DNA from: Lytechinus pictus
Taxonomy: Eukaryota > Echinodermata > Echinoidea > Temnopleuroida > Toxopneustidae
DNA: 64,000 nt
Assembly: GCF_037042905.1 (NCBI RefSeq)
Contig: NC_087245.1
Location: forward strand, 26,908,501 to 26,972,500
Direction of reading: 5' to 3'
Both the position numbers and the translations under genes were made by a program. Under the pieces are notes generated by a model. That model was given only the letters and a program-made list of their open reading frames with translations. It searched no databases and was not told the origin of the DNA. The first letter of the stretch is position 1. Every line of letters starts with the position of its first letter. Below, piece after piece: positions 9,501 to 17,171 of the stretch.

Positions 9501-12144
9501 ATATTTCGATTTTTGTAGATGTGATAATAAAGAAGATCATGGTTGAATTTTAATAGGGAACCATGTGTAACCATGCATGTCAAAACAAGATTTATAAGCA
9601 AAAACAATCTAAAACAGATATTGCTGTTATGATTTGGCAAATAAAACTATGTATACCTCAAGTGGACTGTTGACAAGTCAATTGCATTTCCATTATTTCA
9701 ATTGTAAAGGAATTTCTTGATATCCGTATATGACGGTACTATCAGGGTGTATGATGAACAGTTAACCGATCCGCTGTTAGAATGGACAGATCCGGAACCT
9801 CTACCGGTTAGCTTTGCCGGATTCAGCATGAAAAGTTCGTCCCACTTCGCTTACACTACAGGTAAAATCAGTGCATTTTGTGTATGATTATTGTTCACAG
9901 ATACATGAAATAGCGCACATTCATTTGACATTATCTATAAAGTTATTTTTGTGTATTTATACGTCAATAAGTTAACTTTTGGTAACCATACTATTTGCCG
10001 TCCCCTTCCGTACAAAATCCGAAATTAAGAAAATATGTAAATGAGAGATCACCTGTGATTAGGTGAATCCAGAACGTACAATTTGTGAACCTGTCTGCTC
10101 TGTAGTCACGTGATAAATAATGGCATATTGACCTATCACTGATTCCAGTAATATAAACTATATAATTATATAAGTTTCGAATCGATCATATATTTTATAT
10201 TGTGTCATGATTATTATTACTGCCCCCCACGAAACCAAAAACAGCTCCATGAAATCTATACAGGGGTGACAAGGTAGGCCTTCAATGTTTGATTCACTCA
10301 GATATAATTTATTATGAGAGCGCCTACTTCATACTCTACCGTCATCTCATTTAATATATATTTAGAAAATGTTCATTTTCTTTCACTTATTTCATTAACC
10401 GACTACCATTCAACATCTGAAACAAGTTTTTTCCTATCAATATTATTGCAAACTCAGTACCCACTGCTGGCTCTTACACCGATGAAGCCCCCTCCCCTTA
10501 TTTCTACGCCGTTCAACTTGCCACTGATAAGCCATGGAAGGTCGTTTTGTCAACATCAGGTGAACCAAAAGGGGAAGTGTATGAAATAGGTAAGAGCATT
10601 GACAGAGATATATACGATAGCCGCCTTAATAACTAATATTCAGATTGAAACGATGATCTTCCAATCTGATTTTCATATTAGACTTTAAATTCGAAAGTTA
10701 GCCCAAAAATTAAGGGACTGGGGTATGTTTGTAACGTTCCTAGATGATTGTGGATGTGCAGCAAAGGTCTGCTGGTATTGAGTGGTGCCCCGCTAAGCAG
10801 TAGATAACAGCCTCTCATTCCGATCGTTCAATTTATTTTTCAGATTTATTTACAAATCGAACACAATATTTTTTCTTGGATGCACGGCAGACATTCATTT
10901 AATTTATTATGAAAAAAATAATAAAGCTTATATTAATATTGTAATACGCGTTTCTTTACTTTTTATTAACTAATTTAAAAGTGGCGCGATTTCAGTGACT
11001 TATGACAAGAGCTTTTTATCTTGTTATTGATAAGAATTAAAAAGAAATTACGCCGGAAAGGACTTCTAATGATTTAATTACTTTAATCCTAAGCTGTTAT
11101 GATAACGATCAACAATTAACTTTTTCAAACCAATAAACAGAAATGTAAAACATTTACTAGACTTTTCCAAATTGTAAAGTATGTATTCTACCTCATAAAT
11201 GCTATATATTTGTTGTTTTGAATATCCCAAGTTCTATTGGGAGTCATTGTTGTTTCTTTTTACTTGCAGTTTATGGGACTGGAGAAAATACAAGAAGCGA
11301 GATCCGAAGAGGCAATGTACCCGTTGCCTCGGTTGAAAATGCCGGATTGGTATCCGCTGTGAACCCGAACTACTATTGGTTTGAGGTTAAAAACAATGTC
11401 ATCAAAACCGGCTTGTTTGATCCGGATTCTTCTCAACAATGTGAACTGTTTCTTGGTTACTACGACGCGGATTTCATCCCGGTACCCCTCTTTCGGATAT
11501 CCACCACTGATCCAGCAGCGGTATTCAATTTCGGTTTTGGGAGCGGACTTTCTCCTCGGTTGGAACCCGGGAATAGCATTTGCGAGCCGTATGCTCACGC
11601 TGTTTACAGCTCGGAAGAAGTTGAAATGGAGGGGAAAGAAGGCGCAGTCAGCGATGGTGAAAGTTCTGATCATGAGAGTAAAAGTAAAGAAAAAAGGAGC
11701 AGTAATGAGAGAAGGAATGAGAACGTTAGTAGTAATGAGAGTGGGAGTAATGAAGGGACGAGGAGCAGCGAACAGAGTGGAAGAAGTCAAATGAAATGGA
11801 GCAGCGAAGAGAAAGGGGGAAATAACGAGGTTAGAAGCAGCAATGAGAAAAGTGACAGTGATGAGACTAAAAGCAGCGGAGAGAGTGGAAACAGTGAAGA
11901 AAAGATAGAGAACGATGGAAAGAACAAGAATAAGAAAAATAAAGGAAGCAAAGAAGACAGAAGCAACAGTGAGGAGAAGAGAGAAAACGAAGGGAAGAAC
12001 AAGAAAGGGGAAAGTAAAGAAAGCAGTGACGAGGATAGAAGCGGCAGTGAAGAGAAAAGAAATAGTAAGGAAAAGAGCTCCAAAGAGAAAGGTAAGAAGA
12101 AAAACAGAGGTAAAAAGAAAGGAAGCAGTGAAGAAGGGAAGTAG
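393..12144 (+). CDS. Gene 1: tandem Methyltransf_FA-like repeat protein with Ser/Glu/Lys-rich tail (5' partial, 14 exons)
   Basis: Fourteen exons joined at GT/AG sites give one unbroken frame of 1184 residues ending at TAG 12142-12144. CDS exons are 393..587, 723..1031, 1785..1952, 2729..3046, 3270..3401, 3624..3797, 4425..4742, 5914..6102, 7024..7302, 7901..8107, 9243..9351, 9710..9861, 10458..10589 and 11270..12144. The protein has six repeats. Each has a front half ending in YEI-like residues and a back half that begins IGxxGN, often has a Cys pair, and ends in a GF/AGF-x-T...W strand. This pattern fits the Methyltransf_FA domain (PF12248), a beta domain named after farnesoic acid O-methyltransferase and found in many invertebrate proteins. 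No SAM-binding motif is visible, so I would not infer enzyme activity. The tail (about residues 1007-1184) is Ser/Glu/Lys-rich. All introns are phase 1 except one phase-2 intron. Start and N-terminus (signal peptide or not) are unseen. The exon chain is very secure; the family call is good but from memory. Confidence 0.88.
723..1031 (+). CDS. Gene 1 exon b: repeat 1, back half
   Basis: Residues 65-167. It opens with RIGADGNTKLSLYRC, the IG-x-x-GN turn of the family, then a close Cys pair (RCEAMNC), and closes with VGFRTPNSAGYW. Donor t|gtaagt. The complete family unit is exons a plus b. Confidence 0.87.
1785..1952 (+). CDS. Gene 1 exon c: repeat 2, front half
   Basis: Residues 168-223, acceptor atccacag, donor g|gtatga. 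It contains ARIDFSIQSACEAEIVFKA and ends DNYTLG, in the position of YEI in repeat 1. It is too short and methionine-free to stand out as an ORF; it is supported by splice sites, phase and homology to the other front halves. Confidence 0.82.
2211..2224. repeat. Poly-C run in intron of gene 1
   Basis: A run of C in the intron between exons c and d. Similar C- or G-runs recur at 8200, 27357, 30421, 32518, 38085, 40861, 41422, 53506, 53707 and 59736. They probably mark a common repeat family or local slippage. Confidence 0.6.
2729..3046 (+). CDS. Gene 1 exon d: repeat 2, back half
   Basis: Residues 224-329. It starts AIGTDNNQMTIITKC with the Cys pair KCVSSRC and closes YAGFRTTKCSGVW. Donor g|gtatat. 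It is 318 nt, exactly the length of exon g, which supports duplication from a common exon. Confidence 0.87.
3270..3401 (+). CDS. Gene 1 exon e: Thr/Pro/Gln-rich linker
   Basis: Residues 330-373, between repeats 2 and 3. The composition is Thr, Ala, Pro, Gln and Ser with no domain, ending LEEEP. Acceptor tgttttgcag, donor a|gtaagt, both phase 1, so the exon could be skipped without breaking the frame. Thr/Ser/Pro content would suit an O-glycosylated spacer if the protein is secreted (inference). Confidence 0.82.
3624..3797 (+). CDS. Gene 1 exon f: repeat 3, front half
   Basis: Residues 374-431. Contains SRFEFLVTAAAGAVVSLSPA, very like RFEFGVISHSQVILSLSA in repeat 1, and ends PSYKL at the usual junction. 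Acceptor tttatttcag, donor c|gtaagt. Confidence 0.86.
4077..4230. repeat. Imperfect ATT/ATC microsatellite
   Basis: Degenerate trinucleotide repeats (attattatt, atcatcatt) in the intron between exons f and g. No coding signal. Confidence 0.7.
4425..4742 (+). CDS. Gene 1 exon g: repeat 3, back half
   Basis: Residues 432-537. Opens HIGVNGNSETHLMRC, has paired Cys (RCTSRYFC), and closes WAGFGTMEDFTGQWTVYKF. This is one of the clearest matches to the Methyltransf_FA C-terminal strand and Trp. Donor g|gtacga. An in-frame intron sequence precedes the acceptor at 4421-4424, so the open frame looks longer than the exon. Confidence 0.88.
5434..5645. mobile_element. Foldback MITE-like element in intron of gene 1
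   Basis: The ends are inverted copies: AGGGATTTAAAATAAATC then TGGACTGTAGTTA at the left, matched in reverse complement at 5606-5645. The similarity continues inward (GAATTCTG..., ATCCTA...). A second inverted pair around TTTTAAATCTCGAA/TTCGAGATTTAAAA lies at the centre. It has no coding capacity and is about 212 bp long. Superfamily unknown. Confidence 0.7.
5914..6102 (+). CDS. Gene 1 exon h: repeat 4, front half
   Basis: Residues 538-600. Contains EMKFSFSVKAEQNALIALSN and ends VIQI at the family junction. Acceptor tcttgacag, donor c|gtaagt, phase 1 both sides. Confidence 0.85.
6622..6764. mobile_element. Hairpin MITE in intron of gene 1
   Basis: Two 48-base arms (6622-6669 and 6717-6764) are near-perfect reverse complements: AAGCTGTTCGTAAGTTAAGA ... 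with only three mismatches seen. A 47-base AT-rich loop separates them. This is the typical layout of a recent miniature inverted-repeat element. A CATCAT microsatellite follows directly at 6765. Confidence 0.75.
7024..7302 (+). CDS. Gene 1 exon i: repeat 4, back half
   Basis: Residues 601-693. Opens RLGVDNNRRSTLSKN and lacks the Cys pair of repeats 1-3. It shows FWVSIDGNIIGVGMGSG and a final YEWKFYKYFYYS, close to the family's FW...G-I-VG and W-K/R-F ending. This exon gives the best family signature of the gene. Acceptor gtgccttag, donor g|gtaaga. Confidence 0.88.
7901..8107 (+). CDS. Gene 1 exon j: repeat 5, front half
   Basis: Residues 694-762. Contains YIEFTVSTEGAVSIALSAD and ends VEMYEI. 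Acceptor caacccaaag, donor g|gtaagt. The first part (HLESTHDIDVFQAHIYEQ) is a longer leader than in the other repeats. Confidence 0.85.
8359..8411. repeat. Short hairpin with third repeat copy
   Basis: ATGTCGACTTAA at 8359-8370 is inverted at 8378-8389, and a third direct copy (ATGTCGACTTGG) lies at 8400-8411. It is intronic; no function is assigned. Confidence 0.5.
8750..9187 (+). mobile_element. 3' end of a CR1/L2-like LINE (UTR fragment)
   Basis: The right end reads ...GCTCTCTTGTAAAGCAG... GAAGAGACCACCCTGG and then AATAAAAC and an AAATAAATAAG tail. This resembles the 3' untranslated tail of many marine-invertebrate LINEs, with polyadenylation signal and short A-rich repeats. No reverse transcriptase frame remains. 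The left limit is a guess. It sits in the intron between exons j and k, in the same orientation as gene 1. Confidence 0.5.
9243..9351 (+). CDS. Gene 1 exon k: repeat 5, back half, part 1
   Basis: Residues 763-798. Begins VFSGNRNSDLSLRRCSSC, with a shortened Cys pair (CSSC). It leaves at ag|gtatgg in phase 2, the only intron in the visible gene that is not phase 1. It splits a back half that is a single exon in every other repeat. Confidence 0.82.
9710..9861 (+). CDS. Gene 1 exon l: repeat 5, back half, part 2
   Basis: Continues in phase 2 after attgtaaag, giving NFLISVYDGTIRVYDEQL and the closing SFAGFSMKSSSHFAYTT. Donor g|gtaaaa restores phase 1. The final Trp of the family is missing here (HFAYTT in its place), so this is a diverged unit. 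Confidence 0.83.
10458..10589 (+). CDS. Gene 1 exon m: repeat 6, front half
   Basis: Residues 850-893. The shortest front half: YFYAVQLATDKPWKVVLSTSG, ending EVYEI. Acceptor aaactcag, donor g|gtaaga. Confidence 0.84.
   Translation, partial: YPLLALTPMKPPPLISTPFNLPLISHGRSFCQHQVNQKGKCMK
11270..12144 (+). CDS. Gene 1 exon n: repeat 6, back half, plus Ser/Glu/Lys-rich C-terminal tail
   Basis: Last coding exon, after tacttgcag. Residues 894 to about 1006 give a diverged back half (TRSEIRRGN..., YYWFEVKNNVIKTGLF). From about 1007 to 1184 the sequence is only Ser, Glu, Lys, Asn, Gly, Arg and Asp, in loose repeats such as SSNE, NSEEKRENEGKNKK and GSEEKRNSKEK. It ends in basic KGKKKNRGKKKG and SSEEGK, then TAG. 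The tail is highly charged and predicted disordered, with many acidic-context serines suited to casein kinase 2 type phosphorylation (inference). The DNA of the tail is strongly purine-rich on the + strand, probably by simple-sequence growth. The long open frames on the opposite strand are composition shadows. Confidence 0.88.
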
Positions 12145-14891
12145 TAACAATTAACAAGTTCAAATTGTGATAGGTCTGCTGGTTTATACCATTGATTTAC
12201 GCCAACAGCATTCTGATTTTGCTCAGAACTAATGGTGCCACATGCCAGTGTGTTAATGCTTTCACTCTCCTATTTTTGGTCAACGGTAACAAAGTGGTTT
12301 CAATCATTCGAAAATTCTTTAAATGCATTAATGAACTTGTTTGTTTGATCTTCTCACTGCTTGCTGATTTTTTTTTAAAGAATGATTAATATGATCATAC
12401 AATCATGTCGGTTTTTAATCCGCGGTTCAATGTGAGCAATGGAAAGAAAAACGATATTACGTATTGGTGTACTCGAAGAATTATCATTTGAAAAAAAATC
12501 ATATTCCAGTTCACTTAATGCGCTCTTTCTGTCTGTCTCACCCTCTCTCTTTATGATGCTTTTGTGGTGATCTTATGTTGTATCATATTCCATCTTCGAA
12601 TTGAATATGCCATTACCAGAGTTAGTTGAGACTTTCACAATTTATATTACCATGAATACCGATACCAATAAATCATCACGTTTCAAGAGCAGACTGAATA
12701 AAAAAACTGTCTCATTTGCTTTTTTGCTTCAGTTCGTAGTGTATTTTTCTGATAATTCACAACAAAAGAATGAACATCACAATATATATGTAGAAATATT
12801 AGTAACAAGATTAAAACTTGATTTACAAAACTCTTTATTTTACTCACGGAAGATGTCAATAATAAGACAGCATAGGCCTATTAAGAAATGTACATAATTA
12901 ACATATCGTAAATGTATCTTCACAAAAACATGCGTTGCAATTAAAAATGAGGGTACTTTTATCATGATTGACAAATTTGACGCTCAAACCGGTCAGAAAT
13001 GATCCGAATGCACTTATGCAGACTTAGCTTGTAACCAAATACAACACAATTTAATGGTTTAATTCACCAAATATGGAGAAACACATTTGTACGCCTATAT
13101 CCGGATGAGGAAAACAAATTTATTTGCCAACCCATAAAATGTGTGTAATCTTGGTATTTTTTTCCTATTCATATTGTAAGAAGTACTTACCAAGACAAGC
13201 ATTTTATTCATCTTTCTTTATCAAATTGAAATGTCCATAACAATCTTATACGGTAGAAGGAAACTGGGGTTTGTAAGCTTAAAGTACATGTTCAAAATTA
13301 AGGCTTAACCATTATCACTGTTTTACTTTGTATTGTTACGTTCCAAGTATATTTATATCATGTTTTCGTAATTGTGTAATTGAATGTGTAACGGAATTCC
13401 CGCTTTTACGTCGTGCATGAAACTTTTATTCCTAATTGGAAAAACCACATGAAAATTACAATTGAGTGACATTGATATCAATAGTAATTCCAAACACGAC
13501 TGGGAGACCATTTAACAAACCGAAACTTTAATATTCTAGCAGCGTTGAGATCGAAAACTAAAGGAGTGGTCTATAATCCATGGTTGAATGCTTATTACCG
13601 ATTAAAGACCCGAAAATCAAAATATTGTTGACAAAAAGAATCGCTTTATGTATAAAATCTCTTATCAACCGAAAGCTATAACATAATGGAAAAAAAAATA
13701 ATCAAGATATTTTTTGGAAAGATATATTCCACCATCGTCATTAAACATTTTGATTGACATTTATTACCGTTAACATCATCTTTACAAGTAATTGTCAACC
13801 AACAGAAGTAAACTAGAAGTAATATTCGCATGTATATATCAATCAAATCTTGAAGCAACTTAAGAGTCTCGGACAGTGCAATTATGTCGAAACTAATCTT
13901 GGCAATTTAAACAGCTTTAAACTGCTAATCCATAAACATTTGCAGCATATATAACTGGAAAAATGCATCCAGATAAGGAAATTAATTGGAAAATAATGAA
14001 TTGTTCTTTATAATAACGAGTCCGAATTCAATGTAGACGTTCTTTAAAGAGCCAAGTTGAGCGTGATAATTTTGTTTTTCATCGGTGCGGTTTGTTCGCG
14101 TAAGTGCCAGTGTACTCTGATATAATGCCTATATCATCAAATGACTACTGCATTTATTAACCGTGCATTATGAATCATATCATATCTTGGTTACATGAGA
14201 ACGATCAAGGAAAGGGGAACTTTGTCTGAAAATAATATTTTTTTTTTGAATTATAATATCCCTGCTAGAAAGAGCGCAGTGTCGCAAAGTGTGTTCAAGT
14301 GTGGTTCCCATAGTCCATGCTAAATTTTCAGTATGAAGATGATTTCACACCGTTGATGCCTCCAGTGCGACTGTCAAGTGTGCTGGAATAGTTGAATAAG
14401 TGACCATACGAATCAAACTGTTAAAATTCTCAGTTATGATTTGTCTGGTGAAGTATAGTCCCCCCTATTGGATGCACATGTAAAATCATTCATGGCAACT
14501 GGAACAATGTTCGTAGAAGCCTGTATGATAACCATGAGGTTGATGTACAGGGAATGCAATGTAAAGTCATCTTGAATTTTATGAGGAAATGGCACTTATT
14601 AGCATCTGCATTACACATATGAGAGTTGCTCTTTAAGTGACTTCACATAATTCAAATTGAGAAAATCAGATCTATGTTATGCTTTGGTGAATTTGGACCA
14701 AACCTTCAGTAATATACAGTACTTCTCTCATTGTATTATCCCTTTATTCAAAGCAATGCAAAATCAGGGCGAACAACCCCTTGAAATGGAGTCATTGAGA
14801 ATGATGTTCAGGACAAATACTAAATTATTTGGAGGGGTTCAAGTATTGTAATAGAACGAAATGTCAGCAACCGATTAATATATGATTCTAT
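12145..14891. other. 3' UTR of gene 1 and intergenic DNA
   Basis: The first ~550 bases probably form the 3' UTR of gene 1. After that the sequence is AT-rich with no exon, RNA gene or clear element that I can support. Confidence 0.5.
12667..12702 (+). promoter_or_regulatory. Candidate polyadenylation signals of gene 1
   Basis: AATAAA at 12667-12672 and again at 12697-12702 (GAATAAAAAA), about 525-560 bases after the stop. These are the first clear AATAAA words downstream. The real cleavage site is not shown by sequence alone. Confidence 0.4.
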
Positions 14892-15398
14892 TTTAAAAGG
14901 GAAGTTCACCTGAAGAAAAGTTTTTGATAAAAATAGCAAAAAGAATAATAAGAAATATTGGTGAAGGTTTGAGGAAAAACCGTTAAAGATTAAGAAAGTT
15001 ATTAGAATTTTAAGTTCGTGATTTGTGGCATCATAAACGAGCAGCTTCCCCATATGTTATGTAATACAAAATGCATGAATTTCATTTTCCAACAATTCCT
15101 GATGATTTATTTTTATTTTCTATTTAAGATCGGGTGTGAAATGATTTGTCTATTGATATACAAAGGTACAGGTAATAACTACTTTCAATTTTCTGAGAAA
15201 ATGACATTTCATTGATTTTTTTTTACAATTCACTATGTAGGAATGCTGCTCGCATATGACGTCACAAATCAAATAATCAAAATTCTATTTACTTTTTAAT
15301 TCTTTGGATTTTCTTCAAACCTTCAGCAATATTTTTAATGATTTTTTTTCTGCTATTTTTACAACAATCTTTTTGGCAGGGTGAACTACACCTTTAAA
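14892..15398. mobile_element. Foldback element, family A, copy 1
   Basis: Begins TTTTAAAAGGGAAGTTCACC and ends in the inverse (GGGTGAACTACACCTTTAAA). Inverted similarity extends inward for about 130 bases: 'aatattggtgaaggtttgag' on the left, and the complement of 'cttcaaaccttcagcaatatt' on the right. It has no coding capacity. A second copy of the same family lies at 51903-52383, and a more distant relative at 59104-59697. Confidence 0.7.
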
Positions 15399-17112
15399 TG
15401 CGAACATTGTAAGACCCTAAATAATTCTTGTGTTGCATTCACGAATAGAAGATGAATTTGTGGAATAGATCACCCAACTGAAAAGAACACGGGTTTACAT
15501 AATGTGCTCACAAGCATAGTGGACTATGCAGAGATATGATTCTCACTGTTAAAACCTTCAAGTCTAACAGTGTGATGATACGTTCACACTATGGACACCT
15601 CTGCACTTTGAGTGTTTATGTTCATGAACAACTACATGAAAAATGTTATTCACAGCTTTAAAATGTTCATATTTGACCATGTGAAGATGGTGTCACATTT
15701 TGGGACGCACTAAGTGGCAATGTTCTTTTTTAGCAGGGCGAAGTGTGAATAATACTTCAAATCAACCAGAAATATGGCATTCAACCGAACAGTACAATTA
15801 AAATGTTATACATTACATACACTAAAACAGCTTATGATGCAGTGTCCTCGTGTGATGTGCAACGTGGTTGAAATGAAGACAGCTAAAACAAAACGCTTCG
15901 GCTTGCAGGCCTAAATTGAATAACTTAACAGAATGTAAACATCTTTGACAGAGCGCTTAATGTACAAACGATCTTGCAAAATGTCGGCATGTCTTTGTGA
16001 TATACATCCATGGCGATAGCGATCTCCGAAGCGGGATAACTGTACGACTTCACAGAAGATCACATCTGCGCCTCATACCCCCACATTGCAATTAGGTAAA
16101 TGGACGACAAACTCTTTCTTAATTGAAAGCAGAAATCAATTAATCTTCTCTCGCAGTGCAATGTCTATAAAGCAGCAAATAAGTTTAATGCAATGAAGAG
16201 AGAGCAAATGTCCGTTGCATAAAAAAGCTTTCATTCAGTATAGACAAATATTATACTGTAACCTGTCGTTTCGTGTACTTTGCTCAGTAAACCCACATTG
16301 CAGGCCTATTATTCGCTTCATTCATGTCATCATGGTCATAGGCCTTATTAATTTCACCTAGAAGATGTGAATCAGGTAGCACCAATCCGAAAGGCTGAAA
16401 ACCACGTCGACGACTCTAAACACTGATCCATTCAATATGTGATATAGTCGAAGTTATCCACCTTTATGAGTCGAATCAACCAGAGCGAGCCAGTGAAGTT
16501 GTCTTAAATGTTGATCAAAGTGCGTCTTGATACAAAACAACCTCCCATCATTAGGCCTCAGTTTAAAGATGCTCGCACGTTCCTGATCCCAGTTTTCCCT
16601 TACATGCAAATCATTGGTTTAATATGCTGGAATAATGTAGGAATATAAAAAAGTGCATCCATATTACAGTAAGAAGGCTCTGAAAAAGCCGTTGAGATTT
16701 TCTTGAAGTTCATCTTAATAACCGAGCAAAAGATAGTCGTGCAGTGCTTGAATGGACCCGAACATTATTTTTATAAATGCTCTGAGAATTCAGTAGGTTC
16801 CGTGGCTTTACGAAGTATTTGGAATTCACCACGAATATAAAAAAAAACGAGGATTTTTCATTCCTACCACATTTCTACCGATTCAGTCTCTAGTGACTCT
16901 CTTGTAGGATGGGTATAAGTATCACCAAAAGTGAACCATGGTGTAATGTATGGCGAGTTGATCAGTATAATGCTGGTGGTAGGTCATGATCTCTGAAACC
17001 GAATGAAATCGTCACTTTTCGATTCAGTCAAAGCCTCTGCTTCCGAGGTTCCATCTCGCTTGGAAGAAACGTGATCAAAATAATTATTCATTCGAGTCTA
17101 AAAATTTTCAGT
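15399..17112. other. Intergenic DNA and probable 3' UTR of gene 2
   Basis: No coding signal. The part just below 17113 is probably the 3' UTR of gene 2 on the - strand. No AATAAA on that strand is close enough to name a poly(A) site. Confidence 0.4.
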
Positions 17113-17171
17113 TCAGCTCTCGTCTTCCTCCTCTTCCTCTAAGAATGAGTCAGATGTTTTCTTCATAGCTT
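17113..17171 (-). CDS. Gene 2 last coding exon (short)
   Basis: Only 59 nt, too short for an ORF scan. After cctgtttgcag it completes a Glu codon and encodes AMKKTSDSFLEEEEEDES, then TGA. It supplies the acidic half of module 3, and its fit to the other two modules (Lys-rich stretch, then Glu run) is the main support. Confidence 0.82.

Noticed and set aside
11260..12150. 296-codon open frame antisense to the tail of gene 1, and other frames over the same tract
   Set aside because: It is the complement of a purine-rich low-complexity coding region with few chances for stops; the + strand frame has splice sites and repeat homology.
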